Shown: positions 16,442 through 24,542, counted from the stretch's first letter. The stretch: 35,726 nt of DNA from an uncultured Verrucomicrobia subdivision 3 bacterium (GCA_903895255.1 CAITTG010000117.1:1-35726), one strand, 5' to 3'. Numbers and translations: made by a program. Notes: generated by a model not told the origin, from the sequence alone.

Positions 16442-16520
16442 GTTCTTTGTTTTTTCGGGACAGTCTGGCAACGACCGTGTGGTGGAAGTCCAGCCTTTCT
16501 CAGGAAAAGCCATCTAATCG

Positions 16521-17213
16521 CTAATGGATGCAGGTGCCGTTCTGGCACAACATCCACACCGCCATCACCCCGGCGCAAGCGCCCACGATGACGGCATCGC
16601 CCGTCACCGCCAGCGGCGTCAGCGCCACCCGGGTGACCGACCAGTGATCGTCCTGATAGAATGGCAGGTTATGCTGCTCGGGCGGCTGGTTTTGGCGAAA
16701 GAGCGTGAATGATTTCCCGTCCTTGCCCGCCAGGAAATAGTCATTGGTCGCAGCCTGACTGGCGATCGGCCGGAAGTCACCGAGCGGTCCGGGTTTGATA
16801 AAATGCGGAGCCTTGCCCCGCTGGATGCGGGCCTCCCCGGCCTGCATAAAATACGCCAGCCGGGTGACCTGAACATGGCTGTCGCTGAGGGCGTTGTATT
16901 CCACCAAAATATCCTTTTGGCCGGGCGCGTCGAACAAGGCCAGCTCCGGCTTCGGCGCCGGCTGGCAAAAAGAGATATTACCCTTGTCCCACAACCGGTA
17001 CGTCAAACTGTTATCTTCGACCGCCTGGCAGCCGCCGCCCAATGCCGCCAGCAAGCCCAGCAGCGCCGCCCACCGCCACCCCCGCCGGCCATTCGCTTCC
17101 TCGTTTGGCCACTGCGCGGCCAACCGACTCGTGAAGCCGCCAAGGATTCGCCCGCTCCCCCAGCGCGGGGGCCGGGAGGCGGGGGAACCGGCGGAGCGGC
17201 CCGTTTGCGCCAT
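16521..17213 (-). CDS. Predicted lipoprotein of unknown function, start uncertain
   Basis: The reliable part begins at a lipoprotein signal: RRGWRWAALLGLLAALGGGC, with the lipidated Cys encoded at 17030-17028. About 169 residues follow (QAVEDNSLTYRLWDKG, later VEYNALSDSHVQVTRLAYF), ending in a hydrophobic helix (LAVTGDAVIVGACAGVMAVWML). No family was recognised. The frame is open well upstream of the signal, but that part (PPRWGSGRILGGFTSRLAAQWPN) looks like translated intergenic repeat rather than protein. The ATG at 17213 is the nearest in-frame ATG and leaves an implausible 40-residue leader; a TTG near 17124 or a sequence error near the start are alternatives. Confidence 0.6.
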   Translation of the reverse strand: MAQTGRSAGSPASRPPRWGSGRILGGFTSRLAAQWPNEEANGRRGWRWAALLGLLAALGGGCQAVEDNSLTYRLWDKGNISFCQPAPKPELALFDAPGQKDILVEYNALSDSHVQVTRLAYFMQAGEARIQRGKAPHFIKPGPLGDFRPIASQAATNDYFLAGKDGKSFTLFRQNQPPEQHNLPFYQDDHWSVTRVALTPLAVTGDAVIVGACAGVMAVWMLCQNGTCIH

Positions 17214-17435
17214 GACGGACGGTGACGCATCGCCCGACCGCTCCGGCCCAACGCGGTTCGCTTGTATTTCCCGGCGCAAATTCATAAAGCGGCTTGTAAC
17301 CTCCACTATCTTACCAGCCTCAGCTGCCTGCCTGAGCATTGATTAAATTGCCGGGAGCATCGTTTTTATCGATGCTTCGGCCACACTCGTCTATTTTTAA
17401 CTTTAGCCTCCACCCTTCAGCCTTTAGCCTTCGTC

Positions 17436-18233
17436 ATGGACTGGCCCTCACTGCTGCTCGCCGCGTTTGCGGTGACGTTTATCGGCGTCGCCAAGGCCGG
17501 CTTTGGCGGTGGCCTGGGCATGCTGGTCACCCCCCTGTGCGTGCTGGCCTTCGGGTCCAAGAACGCCATTGGCATCCTGCTGCCGCTGCTCTGCGCCGGC
17601 GATGCCTTTTCCCTTTATCATTACTGGGGCAAGTGGCGGGTGGAGAACTTGAAATTTCTCCTGCCCGGCGTCGTGATCGGCGTGGTCACGGGCGTGCAAC
17701 TCGTCGGCCAATTTTCCCCGCGCCAGCTCAATATTGCCATTGGCGTGATCGCCGTCGGCTACGTGGGGTTTCAATTGGTGAAGGAACGCATCTTTCGCGC
17801 GCGGGGCGCGTTCACGCCCAATCACCGGATCGGCCTGCCCTGCGGCATCGGCATGGGGGTCACCTCCACGTTTGCCCACGGCGCGGGACCGGTCGCAGCC
17901 ATGTTCCTGATCCCGCAACGCCTCCCCAAGGAAATCTTCGTGGGCACCACCGTGTTGGTGTTTGCCTGGGTGAACTGGATCAAGCTGCCCTTCTTCATCG
18001 TAGACCGTTCGCTGATCAACCTCCCGCTCTTTGCGCCGCAGGCCCTGATCACCCCCGCCACGCTCCTGACCAGCGCGAAATTTTTCCCACTGGTGCCCCT
18101 CGGCGTCTGGCTCGGCATCTGGCTCAACCGCCGGGTGTCCGAAGCCCTGTTCGTGAAAATCATTTACGCCATCCTGCTGGTCACCGGTCTGCAATTGATC
18201 GTCAACTTCGACCTCGCCGCGCCCTTCCGCTGA
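17436..18233 (+). CDS. TauE/SafE family membrane exporter
   Basis: A 265-residue inner-membrane protein with about seven or eight hydrophobic helices in two repeated halves, the TauE/SafE (DUF81) layout. Recognisable segments are the GVAKAGFGGGLGMLVTPL opening, the central GLPCGIGMGVTSTFAHGAGP repeat and FVGTTVLVFAWVNWIKLPFF. Members export sulfite, sulfoacetate or other small organosulfur anions; the substrate here cannot be told. It is monocistronic. An AGCATCG/CGATGCT hairpin (17356-17376) lies about 60 bases upstream. It converges on the gene at 18264-19229. Confidence 0.9.
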   Translation: MDWPSLLLAAFAVTFIGVAKAGFGGGLGMLVTPLCVLAFGSKNAIGILLPLLCAGDAFSLYHYWGKWRVENLKFLLPGVVIGVVTGVQLVGQFSPRQLNIAIGVIAVGYVGFQLVKERIFRARGAFTPNHRIGLPCGIGMGVTSTFAHGAGPVAAMFLIPQRLPKEIFVGTTVLVFAWVNWIKLPFFIVDRSLINLPLFAPQALITPATLLTSAKFFPLVPLGVWLGIWLNRRVSEALFVKIIYAILLVTGLQLIVNFDLAAPFR

Positions 18234-18263
18234 CCCTCGGCATTTTTACAAAATGGTTCCGGC

Positions 18264-19229
18264 TCAGTCCCCCGCGGGTGTGAGGGAGATAACGTTGGTG
18301 AGGGTGCCCGGGGTGGCAAACGTTTCTCCGCTGCAATCCAATGGGTCGGCATCCCGCTCGGCGGCGGTAATGATCATTTCCGCCGCATTCGTCACCCCGC
18401 GCGCTTGATAGTTCGCGAAAACTTGGGCGGACATCATGTCAAAATAGGACAGCAATTGCCGCCCACCCGGCGTCTGGACCTGGACCGCGATGTCGGAGGC
18501 GGTGACGCCGCCCGGTTCCCCGCCAAATAAGCCAATCGGCTCACCATGGGTCACCGCCGCGCCAATGGGGAGCGCATTGGTCACGTTGACATGGAATAGT
18601 ATGAAGGTGAACGCCGGGTAGTTGGTGGGCGTGATCCACACCTGCGTTCCGGATCCAGGGGTCGATTCCGCGAATTCATTGGCGATGGTGCCGGTCACGG
18701 GGGCAAAGATGCCGACCTGCGAACCGTCCACCGCCGGATCGATGATGAAATAATGCTTCATGCTTCGGCAATGTTCGAAATCATCCGAATAATCATGCCC
18801 CATCCCGGAACGGAAGCGCGAGATGGCGGTTATCCGGGACAGGTCGATGTAATCGGATTGCACCAGCAGCGGGATGCCCTGGGCATTCACGTCATAGGTC
18901 GCCGGCGTGGTGAGGAGATTGGTGGCGGCGACCACGCGGATGAAAAACTGCGTGAAGGAGTGCTGGAGGCTGCCGAGCGGCAACACCACGGAATTGGCGA
19001 GGTTCGTCGTCCAGATATTGATGTAGGGCGGCGGTGCCGCCTGCCAGGCCGCGGTTAAATCCGGCGTGTATTGGATGCTGCAAAAAATGTTGGTCTGGTC
19101 ATTCGTCCAGGTTAGCGTGCCATCGGCGGTGAGGGAGACCACCCGCACTTGCAGTGCCGAAGCCGTGAATACGGCCATGGCGGCCAGGATCCCCGCCAGC
19201 CAGCGACGAAGGCAACAAGATGATTTCAT
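18264..19229 (-). CDS. Secreted protein with an M23 (LytM)-like domain lacking clear zinc ligands
   Basis: A 321-residue exported protein with signal peptide (CCLRRWLAGILAAMAVFTASA). An N-terminal beta-rich region (DGTLTWTNDQTNIFCSIQY, TPDLTAAWQ) resembles the repeat found in many secreted Verrucomicrobia proteins. The C-terminal half (about residues 150-290) has the outline of a lysostaphin/M23 peptidase: KHYFIIDPAVDGSQVGIFAPVTG, VWITPTNYPAFTFILFHVN and IGAAVTHGEPIGLFGG. Active M23 enzymes have an H-x-H pair where this protein has FHVN, so it may be a non-catalytic cell-wall binder or a divergent enzyme. It is expressed away from the stress block, with which it shares a divergent upstream region. 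Confidence 0.75.
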   Translation of the reverse strand: MKSSCCLRRWLAGILAAMAVFTASALQVRVVSLTADGTLTWTNDQTNIFCSIQYTPDLTAAWQAAPPPYINIWTTNLANSVVLPLGSLQHSFTQFFIRVVAATNLLTTPATYDVNAQGIPLLVQSDYIDLSRITAISRFRSGMGHDYSDDFEHCRSMKHYFIIDPAVDGSQVGIFAPVTGTIANEFAESTPGSGTQVWITPTNYPAFTFILFHVNVTNALPIGAAVTHGEPIGLFGGEPGGVTASDIAVQVQTPGGRQLLSYFDMMSAQVFANYQARGVTNAAEMIITAAERDADPLDCSGETFATPGTLTNVISLTPAGD

Positions 19230-19363
19230 GAGGTCAATAGCTTTCTACAGATCGTCCAGGCTGGGAATTCACCAGTGTTTGCCATTTCTGTCAACGGTGA
19301 AACCCAGTGGAGGCTGACGGCTCCAGCGGCAGCGGCCGTCCATTCGAAACAACCGCCAAGGGC

Positions 19364-19383
19364 AGGGTTTCACCCCATGGCAA
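19364..19383 (+). promoter_or_regulatory. Copy 1 of the AGGGTnnnACCCCATGGCA element
   Basis: AGGGT-TTC-ACCCCATGGCAA. It begins exactly 49 bases before the ATG of the lipoprotein gene at 19413. GGGT and ACCC form a short inverted repeat around a variable three-base centre. See findings. Confidence 0.75.
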
Positions 19384-19412
19384 TGATCGCGCCGGGGGTG
19401 GATACTAGGGGG

Positions 19413-19865
19413 ATGAAAAACAAGACACTGATCGTCACCTTCCTTTCCATCGCGGCGTTTGCCGTTGGCTGCAAGCAGTCTGACCAGGCGAGCACTTCAC
19501 AACAACTGGACAAGGTGCAAACCGAAACCAAACAGGCCGCGCAGGACTTGAAGGATTACACCTATGCCCAAAAGGCGGAGTTTGTCAAAACCATGCAGAC
19601 CCAGTTGGACGCTCTGAATCAGGACATCGACACGCTCTCGGCCAAAATCGACAGCTCCAGCGACGCCGTCAAGGCGGATGCCAAGCCGAAACTGCAGGCC
19701 CTGCGCGATCAGGCCGCCCAATTGAAGCAGCAACTGGCCGATGTCCAGAACGCCAATGAATCCACGTGGGACAGCGTCAAAGCCGCCACCAAAAGTGCCT
19801 ACGATGCCACCGCCAAAGGCGTTCTCGACGCGCGCCAATGGGTAAGCGACAAAATCGCGCCCTGA
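19413..19865 (+). CDS. Coiled-coil lipoprotein of the stress block
   Basis: A 150-residue protein. The signal peptide ends in a lipobox, FAVGC, with C20 as the lipidated residue. The mature part is almost wholly helical, with heptads (AQKAEFVKTMQTQLDALNQDIDTLSAKID, then KLQALRDQAAQLKQQLADVQ) and a C-terminal STWDSVKAATKSAYDATAKG helix. It resembles small outer-membrane or periplasmic coiled-coil lipoproteins of the Lpp/YtxH sort, though no exact family is recognised. The ATG at 19413 is chosen because it opens on the lipobox; the longer frame upstream would cover the regulatory element. It is the first gene of the envelope-stress block. Confidence 0.85.
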   Translation: MKNKTLIVTFLSIAAFAVGCKQSDQASTSQQLDKVQTETKQAAQDLKDYTYAQKAEFVKTMQTQLDALNQDIDTLSAKIDSSSDAVKADAKPKLQALRDQAAQLKQQLADVQNANESTWDSVKAATKSAYDATAKGVLDARQWVSDKIAP

Positions 19866-19928
19866 AAAGCCGAGGCGAACCACGCCCCCCGCAGCGACTG
19901 ATTTAAAAGCTCAATTACTCAATAACAT

Positions 19929-21293
19929 ATGAATGCCATGAAACTGAACGTGAAATTAGTTGCCAGCACCGCCGCGACGGCCATGCTGGCATGGACCGCC
20001 CTGGCGCAAGATCCGGTCCAGCCGGCGCCGGACCAGGCCGCCCTCCATTTGCGCATGGGCGAGCAGCGGGTGGAACTGTTGCGCGACACGGCGCAAGTCA
20101 CCACGATCATCGGCTTGAAGGTGGAAAACCAACAAAACGAAAAACTCGGCCGGGTTCAGGATCTGCTGCTGAATCTCGAGACCGGACGGATCCGGGAGGT
20201 CATCGTGAGGTCAGAGGGAGTTGCCGGCCAGGGCGAGATGCTGACCGCGGTGCCACCCCAAGTGCTGCAACTGGCGGGCGACCGCCATTCGCTGCAACTG
20301 GATGCCAGCCCGGCCAAATTTGCCGCCGCGCCCAGATTTGTGGCTTCCCCGCCGGACACGGTCACCGAATCCAACCTGGTCGCTTCCGTCTATGATTATT
20401 TCGGCCAGCAATCCTACTTCGAGGCGGACCCGGTGGGGATCTGGACCACGAACCAGAATGGCACGCTCAACCGCGATGGCGACCAGAACACCAATAAAGA
20501 TCGCAATGCGACCATTGACCGCCATGTGGCCGATGCCAGCAACACGATTGCCACCCGGGATCCGGATGGCAAGGAAACCGGCAATTATTATTCCAATCAA
20601 AACCGATCCATCAATTCCTGGTCGGTTCTGGGGCCAGTCCAGTCCGCCCGGCATTTGCTGGGACACCCGGTGCGCAATTTACAAGATGTCAAACTGGGCC
20701 ATGTGAAAAATATCATGGTGGACCTGGCGGCGGGCCGGGTGGCCGGCATTATTATCACCTCCGGCGGATTTTTGGGGGTGTGGGCGGATTTGAGCTCGGC
20801 CCCGACCAAGGCCTTCCAGTACGATGCCACCCGCAATCGTTTGCAACTGGATGCCACGCCGGAGCAGTTGTACCTTTCCCCGGAGTTCAATGAAAGCGCC
20901 TGGCAAAATTTCACCCTGCCGGGTTATGTGGCCGGGGATTATTATCCCTACCGCATCGCGCCGTATAATAATTCGGACGCGCCCACGGTGCCGGCACGCT
21001 CGGGGGCGACAACACGCACCGACGACAGTCACCGGCTGCCCGACCTGACGCAGGGCTCAACGCAGGCGGACACGGATATCCAGGGAAAAATCCGGACGGC
21101 CCTGCAGAATGACCCGCGCCTTTCCGTGAACGCGCGCAACGTGCTCATCATCACTCAAAACGGAATTATCACCCTCCGCGGCCCGGTGAACACCGGCGAT
21201 GAAAAGCGGATCGTTGGCGAAATCGCCCAACGGATGGCCTCCGAAGGCCAGGTCGATAACGAATTGGAAGTACAGCTTACCACCAGCAATTAA
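19929..21293 (+). CDS. Periplasmic protein with two PRC-barrel regions and a BON domain
   Basis: A 454-residue protein with a signal peptide (LVASTAATAMLAWTALA). Two PRC-barrel-like regions follow, near residues 55-130 (TTIIGLKVENQQNEKLGRVQDLLLNLETGRI) and 235-320 (SARHLLGHPVRNLQDVKLGHVKNIMV). They are separated by an Asn/Asp-rich linker (LNRDGDQNTNKDRN). A C-terminal BON domain (about 378-452; ADTDIQGKIRTALQNDPRL, GIITLRGPVN) closes the chain. BON domains bind phospholipid or envelope partners and occur in osmotic-stress proteins such as OsmY. Combination with PRC-barrels is typical of soil-bacterial stress loci. The start at ATG 19929 or the in-frame ATG at 19938 cannot be separated. The gene probably shares a transcript with csbD-like 21330-21533. 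Confidence 0.85.
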   Translation: MNAMKLNVKLVASTAATAMLAWTALAQDPVQPAPDQAALHLRMGEQRVELLRDTAQVTTIIGLKVENQQNEKLGRVQDLLLNLETGRIREVIVRSEGVAGQGEMLTAVPPQVLQLAGDRHSLQLDASPAKFAAAPRFVASPPDTVTESNLVASVYDYFGQQSYFEADPVGIWTTNQNGTLNRDGDQNTNKDRNATIDRHVADASNTIATRDPDGKETGNYYSNQNRSINSWSVLGPVQSARHLLGHPVRNLQDVKLGHVKNIMVDLAAGRVAGIIITSGGFLGVWADLSSAPTKAFQYDATRNRLQLDATPEQLYLSPEFNESAWQNFTLPGYVAGDYYPYRIAPYNNSDAPTVPARSGATTRTDDSHRLPDLTQGSTQADTDIQGKIRTALQNDPRLSVNARNVLIITQNGIITLRGPVNTGDEKRIVGEIAQRMASEGQVDNELEVQLTTSN

Positions 21294-21329
21294 CCCATCC
21301 CCCAACCAACCAACCAACCGATTAAAACT

Positions 21330-21533
21330 ATGAACACCCTCGAAATCAAAGGCGACTGGAACATTGCCAAAGGCAAATTGAAACAGAAGTGGGCGAACCT
21401 GACCGATCATGACTTGCAATATACCGAGGGATTGCAGGATGAGCTGGTGGGCCGGATTCAAAAGCGCACCGGGGAAACCCGGGAAGCGGTGGAGAAAGCC
21501 TTGAAGGAATATCACACAGCGAAAGGCGCCTAG
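21330..21533 (+). CDS. CsbD family stress protein
   Basis: A 67-residue soluble protein matching CsbD along its whole length: NTLEIKGDWNIAKGKLKQKWANLTDHDL, then GLQDELVGRIQKRTGETREAVEKAL. CsbD-like proteins are strongly induced by general, osmotic or desiccation stress, but their biochemical role is unknown. A run of CCAA repeats (AACCAACCAACCAACC, about 21303-21318) lies just upstream. A strong terminator ends the unit. Confidence 0.93.
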   Translation: MNTLEIKGDWNIAKGKLKQKWANLTDHDLQYTEGLQDELVGRIQKRTGETREAVEKALKEYHTAKGA

Positions 21534-21569
21534 GCCCACGCACACCAACCGGCTCCGCCAGCCAATCCG

Positions 21570-21600
21570 CCGCCCACAAAGTTGTGGGCGGTCTTTTTTT
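21570..21600 (+). terminator. Intrinsic terminator after the CsbD gene
   Basis: CCGCCCACAA (21570-21579) pairs with TTGTGGGCGG (21582-21591) and is followed by TCTTTTTTT. It ends the 19413-21533 unit. Confidence 0.92.
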
Positions 21601-21624
21601 GGGGCCGGGCGGACGAGGGCGGGC

Positions 21625-21644
21625 AGGGTAACACCCCATGGCAG
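21625..21644 (+). promoter_or_regulatory. Copy 2 of the AGGGTnnnACCCCATGGCA element
   Basis: AGGGT-AAC-ACCCCATGGCAG. It begins exactly 49 bases before the ATG at 21674, the same distance as copy 1. It lies just after the preceding terminator, so it belongs to the promoter region of the next gene. Confidence 0.75.
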
Positions 21645-21673
21645 GATTTCGCGCAGACCTTAGGTTGACGCCT

Positions 21674-22219
21674 ATGAAAAAACTCATAAAAACCAAATTG
21701 TATATTGCAGGCACCCTCCTGGCGCTGGCGGCAATCCCGGTCCGGGGCGCGGACACTGTGGTCAACCAACTGGACGACACCTACCGGGCCGGCGAGCTTT
21801 CCCTGGACGCGGCCGGCACGGCATCGATGGATAAATACACGCTGAATCATCTGTCCACCCAGCGGGTGAACGACAATACCAAGCTCGGAGCGGGCGTGGG
21901 GCTGAATTACTACTTCACGCGCAACCTCGGGCTGGGGGCGGAGACCTACTGCCAGCAGGACGGGGGTGACTTTTTCAACAATGTCACCGGGAACGTGCTG
22001 GGCCGTCTGCCGCTGGGCGACAGCGGTTTTGCGCCGTACGCGCTGGCGGGCGGCGGCTACCGTTTCCAGGAAGTGCAGACCTGGCTGGTCCAGGCAGGCG
22101 CGGGTATTGAATACCGTTTCTGCAAGCACTTGGGAATCTTCCTCGACGCCCGGTGCGTGATTCCGGAAAAAACCAGTTATTACGCGGTGGCGCGGGCTGG
22201 TGTGCGCTTCGCATTCTGA
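21674..22219 (+). CDS. Small outer-membrane beta-barrel protein
   Basis: A 181-residue exported protein with a signal peptide (LYIAGTLLALAAIPVRGA). The second half shows alternating strands of the OmpA/OmpX-like eight-stranded sort: KLGAGVGLNYYFTRNLGLGAE, FAPYALAGGGYRF, WLVQAGAGIEYRF, LGIFLDARCVI and YYAVARAGVRFAF. It ends in Phe, as outer-membrane barrels do for BAM recognition. The ATG at 21674 opens on KKLIKTK plus the hydrophobic core; a longer frame upstream would cover the regulatory element. It is monocistronic, with a terminator on each side. A role in envelope integrity under stress is inferred from the neighbours. Confidence 0.85.
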   Translation: MKKLIKTKLYIAGTLLALAAIPVRGADTVVNQLDDTYRAGELSLDAAGTASMDKYTLNHLSTQRVNDNTKLGAGVGLNYYFTRNLGLGAETYCQQDGGDFFNNVTGNVLGRLPLGDSGFAPYALAGGGYRFQEVQTWLVQAGAGIEYRFCKHLGIFLDARCVIPEKTSYYAVARAGVRFAF

Positions 22220-22235
22220 GCTGACCCGCCACGGA

Positions 22236-22268
22236 GGCCCCGGCGGATTTTCCGCCGGGGCCTTTTTT
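22236..22268 (+). terminator. Intrinsic terminator after the barrel gene
   Basis: GGCCCCGGCGGA (22236-22247) pairs perfectly with TCCGCCGGGGCC (22251-22262), loop TTT, followed by TTTTTT. Confidence 0.95.
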
Positions 22269-22380
22269 ATTTTCCCGCGGCCTTACCGCCCATCCATGGG
22301 GCGGGCTGCCCAAAGATGGAATTCTGGAAAACCGGGGGGATGATGACCACCCTGCGTTGGCGGGGATTTTCCGCGGTGAT

Positions 22381-22404
22381 GCGGCCCCCCCTTTACGGGG
22401 CCGC
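22381..22404. repeat. GCGGCCCC/GGGGCCGC hairpin in the gap before the triple-BON gene
   Basis: An 8-bp perfect stem with an 8-base loop and no T-run, so not an obvious terminator. The 257-base gap it sits in (22269-22525) holds no convincing gene. A 61-codon frame there has no family features and overlaps regulatory copy 3. Confidence 0.5.
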
Positions 22405-22441
22405 GCTCCGGGCAGTTCTCCCGCCGGCGCGATGCACCGGT

Positions 22442-22461
22442 AGGGTTAGACCCCATGGCAA
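22442..22461 (+). promoter_or_regulatory. Copy 3 of the AGGGTnnnACCCCATGGCA element
   Basis: AGGGT-TAG-ACCCCATGGCAA. It begins 84 bases before the ATG of the triple-BON gene, so this gene would have a longer leader than the genes behind copies 1 and 2. Confidence 0.72.
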
Positions 22462-22525
22462 GAGTGACCGCCCGAGCTTATGGTGGAAAGGTAATAACTA
22501 ATTACACTTAGACCCAATCCATACC

Positions 22526-23305
22526 ATGAAATTTATCACTCCTTTGACCCTCACCGCCCTGACCGGAACCCTGTTGGGCGCCAGCACCCCTTTGCTGGCC
22601 GCCGACACGGACAGCCGCATTGAATCCGCCGCCGCGAAGTCTTACGTCTTCAAAACCTATCTCAAGGATGACGCCATCAAGACCGAATCCGAGGATGGCG
22701 TGGTCACCCTGACCGGAACCGTTGCGGAGGAGTCGCACAAGTCGCTGGCGGAAAACACTGTCAGCAGCCTCCCGGGCGTCAAAAGCGTCAACGATCAACT
22801 AACCGTCAGCGGCGCGCAACCGGCGGAGCATTCCGACACTTGGATTAATATGAAGGTGAAAACCGCCCTCTTGTTTCACCGCGACGTCAGCGCCACCGGC
22901 ACCACTGTTTATGTGAATGCGGGCGTGGTCACCCTGCAGGGCGTGGCCAGCAGCGAAGCCCAAAAGGAACTCACCACCGAATACGCCAAGGATGTGGACA
23001 ATGTGAAGGAAGTCAAAAACAACATGACCGTGGCGGCGACCACGCCGGCCGCGGCGGACACCACGCCGGGCGACAAAATTGACGACGCCTCCATCACCGC
23101 CCAGGTGAAGTCCGCGCTCTTCTCGCACCATTCCACGAGCGCGCTGCACACCACCGTTTCCACCACGGATGGCGTGGTCACGGTGAGCGGTATTGCGAAA
23201 AATGAGGCGGAAAAAAGCCTCGTCACCAAGCTCGCCACGGACATTAGCGGCGTGACCAGTGTGATTAACAACATGACGATTGCCGTGCCCGTGGCGGCCA
23301 ACTGA
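22526..23305 (+). CDS. OsmY-like periplasmic protein with three BON domains
   Basis: A 259-residue protein with a signal peptide (LTLTALTGTLLGASTPLLAA). Three BON domains follow at about residues 30-95, 105-170 and 188-255. Each has the helix plus 'DGVVTLTGTV' strand and a closing GV.SV.N.(L/M)TV: for example SEDGVVTLTGTVAEE with VKSVNDQLTV, NAGVVTLQGVA with KEVKNNMTV, and TDGVVTVSGIAKNE with TSVINNMTI. OsmY-type proteins protect the envelope in osmotic stress and can act as periplasmic chaperones. A short gap leads to the next gene, with which it is probably co-transcribed. Confidence 0.9.
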   Translation: MKFITPLTLTALTGTLLGASTPLLAADTDSRIESAAAKSYVFKTYLKDDAIKTESEDGVVTLTGTVAEESHKSLAENTVSSLPGVKSVNDQLTVSGAQPAEHSDTWINMKVKTALLFHRDVSATGTTVYVNAGVVTLQGVASSEAQKELTTEYAKDVDNVKEVKNNMTVAATTPAAADTTPGDKIDDASITAQVKSALFSHHSTSALHTTVSTTDGVVTVSGIAKNEAEKSLVTKLATDISGVTSVINNMTIAVPVAAN

Positions 23306-23350
23306 GTCTCTGATCCCCACCACTGCCGTCAATCTCATCCAACTAAAAAT

Positions 23351-23902
23351 ATGACCCCAGGCAACCACTCCGTCGTCGCCGTCTATAAATCGCATGTCGA
23401 GGCGGAAACCGCCGTGAAGGAACTCGAGCAATCGGGGTTCGACATGAAGAAGCTCTCCATCGTGGGCCGCGACTATCACACCGATGAACAGGTGACCGGG
23501 TATTATAACGCCGGCGACCGCATGAAATATTGGGGCAAGCTGGGGGCGTTCTGGGGCGGTTTTTGGGGACTGCTGTTTGGCTCGGCGTTTTTCATGGTGC
23601 CCGGCGTCGGCCCGCTGGTCATGGCGGGTCCGATTGTGGGCTGGATCGTCGGCGCCTTGGAAGGCGCGGTCGTGGTGGGCGGCCTGAGCGCGCTGGGCGC
23701 GGGCCTCTACAGCATGGGCATTCCCAAGAACAGCATTCTCCAATACGAGACCGCCATCAGCAGCGGCAAATACGTGGTCATTGCCCACGGCACCGCCGAA
23801 GAAACGGCCCAGGCCCGCGAAGTTATTGCCCTGAGCAATCCCGAGGCGCTGGAGGCCCATGCCCCCGTTGGTGCCAAGCAGGAAACCTTGGTGGCGGCCT
23901 GA
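23351..23902 (+). CDS. GSP17M-like general stress membrane protein
   Basis: A 183-residue protein. The N-terminal region (VVAVYKSHVEAETAVKELEQSGFDMKKLSIVG) is a ferredoxin-like fold of the general stress protein 17M kind. A glycine-rich hydrophobic middle follows (YWGKLGAFWGGFWGLLFGSAFFMVPGVGPLVMAGPIVGWIVGALEGAVVVGG). The C-terminal part (YETAISSGKYVVIAHGTAEETAQAREVI) completes the domain. Family members are linked to osmotic and desiccation stress; the molecular role is unknown. The start at 23351 opens on the expected N-terminus. Confidence 0.85.
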   Translation: MTPGNHSVVAVYKSHVEAETAVKELEQSGFDMKKLSIVGRDYHTDEQVTGYYNAGDRMKYWGKLGAFWGGFWGLLFGSAFFMVPGVGPLVMAGPIVGWIVGALEGAVVVGGLSALGAGLYSMGIPKNSILQYETAISSGKYVVIAHGTAEETAQAREVIALSNPEALEAHAPVGAKQETLVAA

Positions 23903-23976
23903 GGCCAGTCGCTGAATCATTGAGCGGCCGGGGTGCGTAAAGCCGGCCGCCCAACCCGTGGCGGAAGGAAAGGCTT

Positions 23977-24141
23977 ATGTCTTATGCCATTATCGCAGTG
24001 CCGACCGTGTGCATCCTGCTGGGGTGGCTGACTCTGCGCACTTTGGCCGGTCCGGAGCGGGGCGTGCATCCGCCGGCCAAACATTTACCCAAGGCGGGCC
24101 CGGTCAAACCCCGGGCCCGCCAAAAAACCAAAACCAAATAA
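23977..24141 (+). CDS. 54-residue single-pass membrane protein
   Basis: MSYAIIAVPTVCILLGWLTL forms one membrane helix; a basic tail rich in Pro, Lys and Arg follows (about residues 30-54, ending RQKTKTK). A strong ribosome site (GGAAGGAAAGG) lies just before the ATG. The next gene starts 7 bases after the stop. No family recognised. The start signal and dense packing among other small stress-type membrane proteins support it as a real gene. Confidence 0.7.
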   Translation: MSYAIIAVPTVCILLGWLTLRTLAGPERGVHPPAKHLPKAGPVKPRARQKTKTK

Positions 24142-24148
24142 AATACCT

Positions 24149-24298
24149 ATGTTATATACCATTGCCATTATCCTGATCGTCCTGTGGCTGCTGGGCCTGG
24201 TCACCGGCACCACCATGGGCGGCTTTATTCATATCCTGCTGGTGATCGCCATCGTGATGGTGCTGCTCCGGCTCATTTCCGGCCAGCGCGTCGTCTGA
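24149..24298 (+). CDS. lmo0937-like small membrane protein
   Basis: A 49-residue protein: LYTIAIILIVLWLLGLVTG, a Gly-rich turn (TTMGGFIHIL) and LVIAIVMVLLRLISG. This is the two-helix pattern of the lmo0937/DUF5670 family of tiny membrane proteins, often found next to CsbD and BON proteins. It follows the preceding small gene by 7 bases. Function unknown. Confidence 0.85.
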   Translation: MLYTIAIILIVLWLLGLVTGTTMGGFIHILLVIAIVMVLLRLISGQRVV

Positions 24299-24326
24299 GA
24301 CCTGTTTTCACATTTAACCCCTGCTT

Positions 24327-24542
24327 ATGACTATGAAAAACCTCCTTTCGGCCATCCTGATCACGTTGGGCATCGTCGTCCTTGCCTACTCGGGCCTGAG
24401 CTTTACGACCCCGGGCAAGCCCGTTGACTTTCTGGGCATGCATATTGCCACCACGGACAATCACTTCATTCCGCCCGCCGTCGGCGCGCTCATGCTGGTG
24501 GGCGGCATCGTGCTGCTGGTGGTGAAACCCAAAGGCGTCTGA
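24327..24542 (+). CDS. 71-residue two-helix membrane protein
   Basis: Two hydrophobic helices (LLSAILITLGIVVLAYSGLSF and PPAVGALMLVGGIVLLVV) flank an exposed loop with DFLGMHIATTDNHF. It resembles small DUF3185-like proteins seen near stress genes, though the family cannot be fixed by eye. It starts at ATG 24327 or at the in-frame ATG 24333. It belongs to the run of very small membrane proteins here. Confidence 0.75.
   Translation: MTMKNLLSAILITLGIVVLAYSGLSFTTPGKPVDFLGMHIATTDNHFIPPAVGALMLVGGIVLLVVKPKGV

Noticed and set aside
17339..18283. A 314-codon frame overlapping the TauE/SafE gene in another frame
   Set aside because: The 265-residue frame has the helices and motifs of the family; the longer one is Arg/Pro-rich and featureless.
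22316..22501. A 61-codon frame before the triple-BON gene
   Set aside because: No family features, biased composition, and it overlaps regulatory copy 3 and a hairpin.
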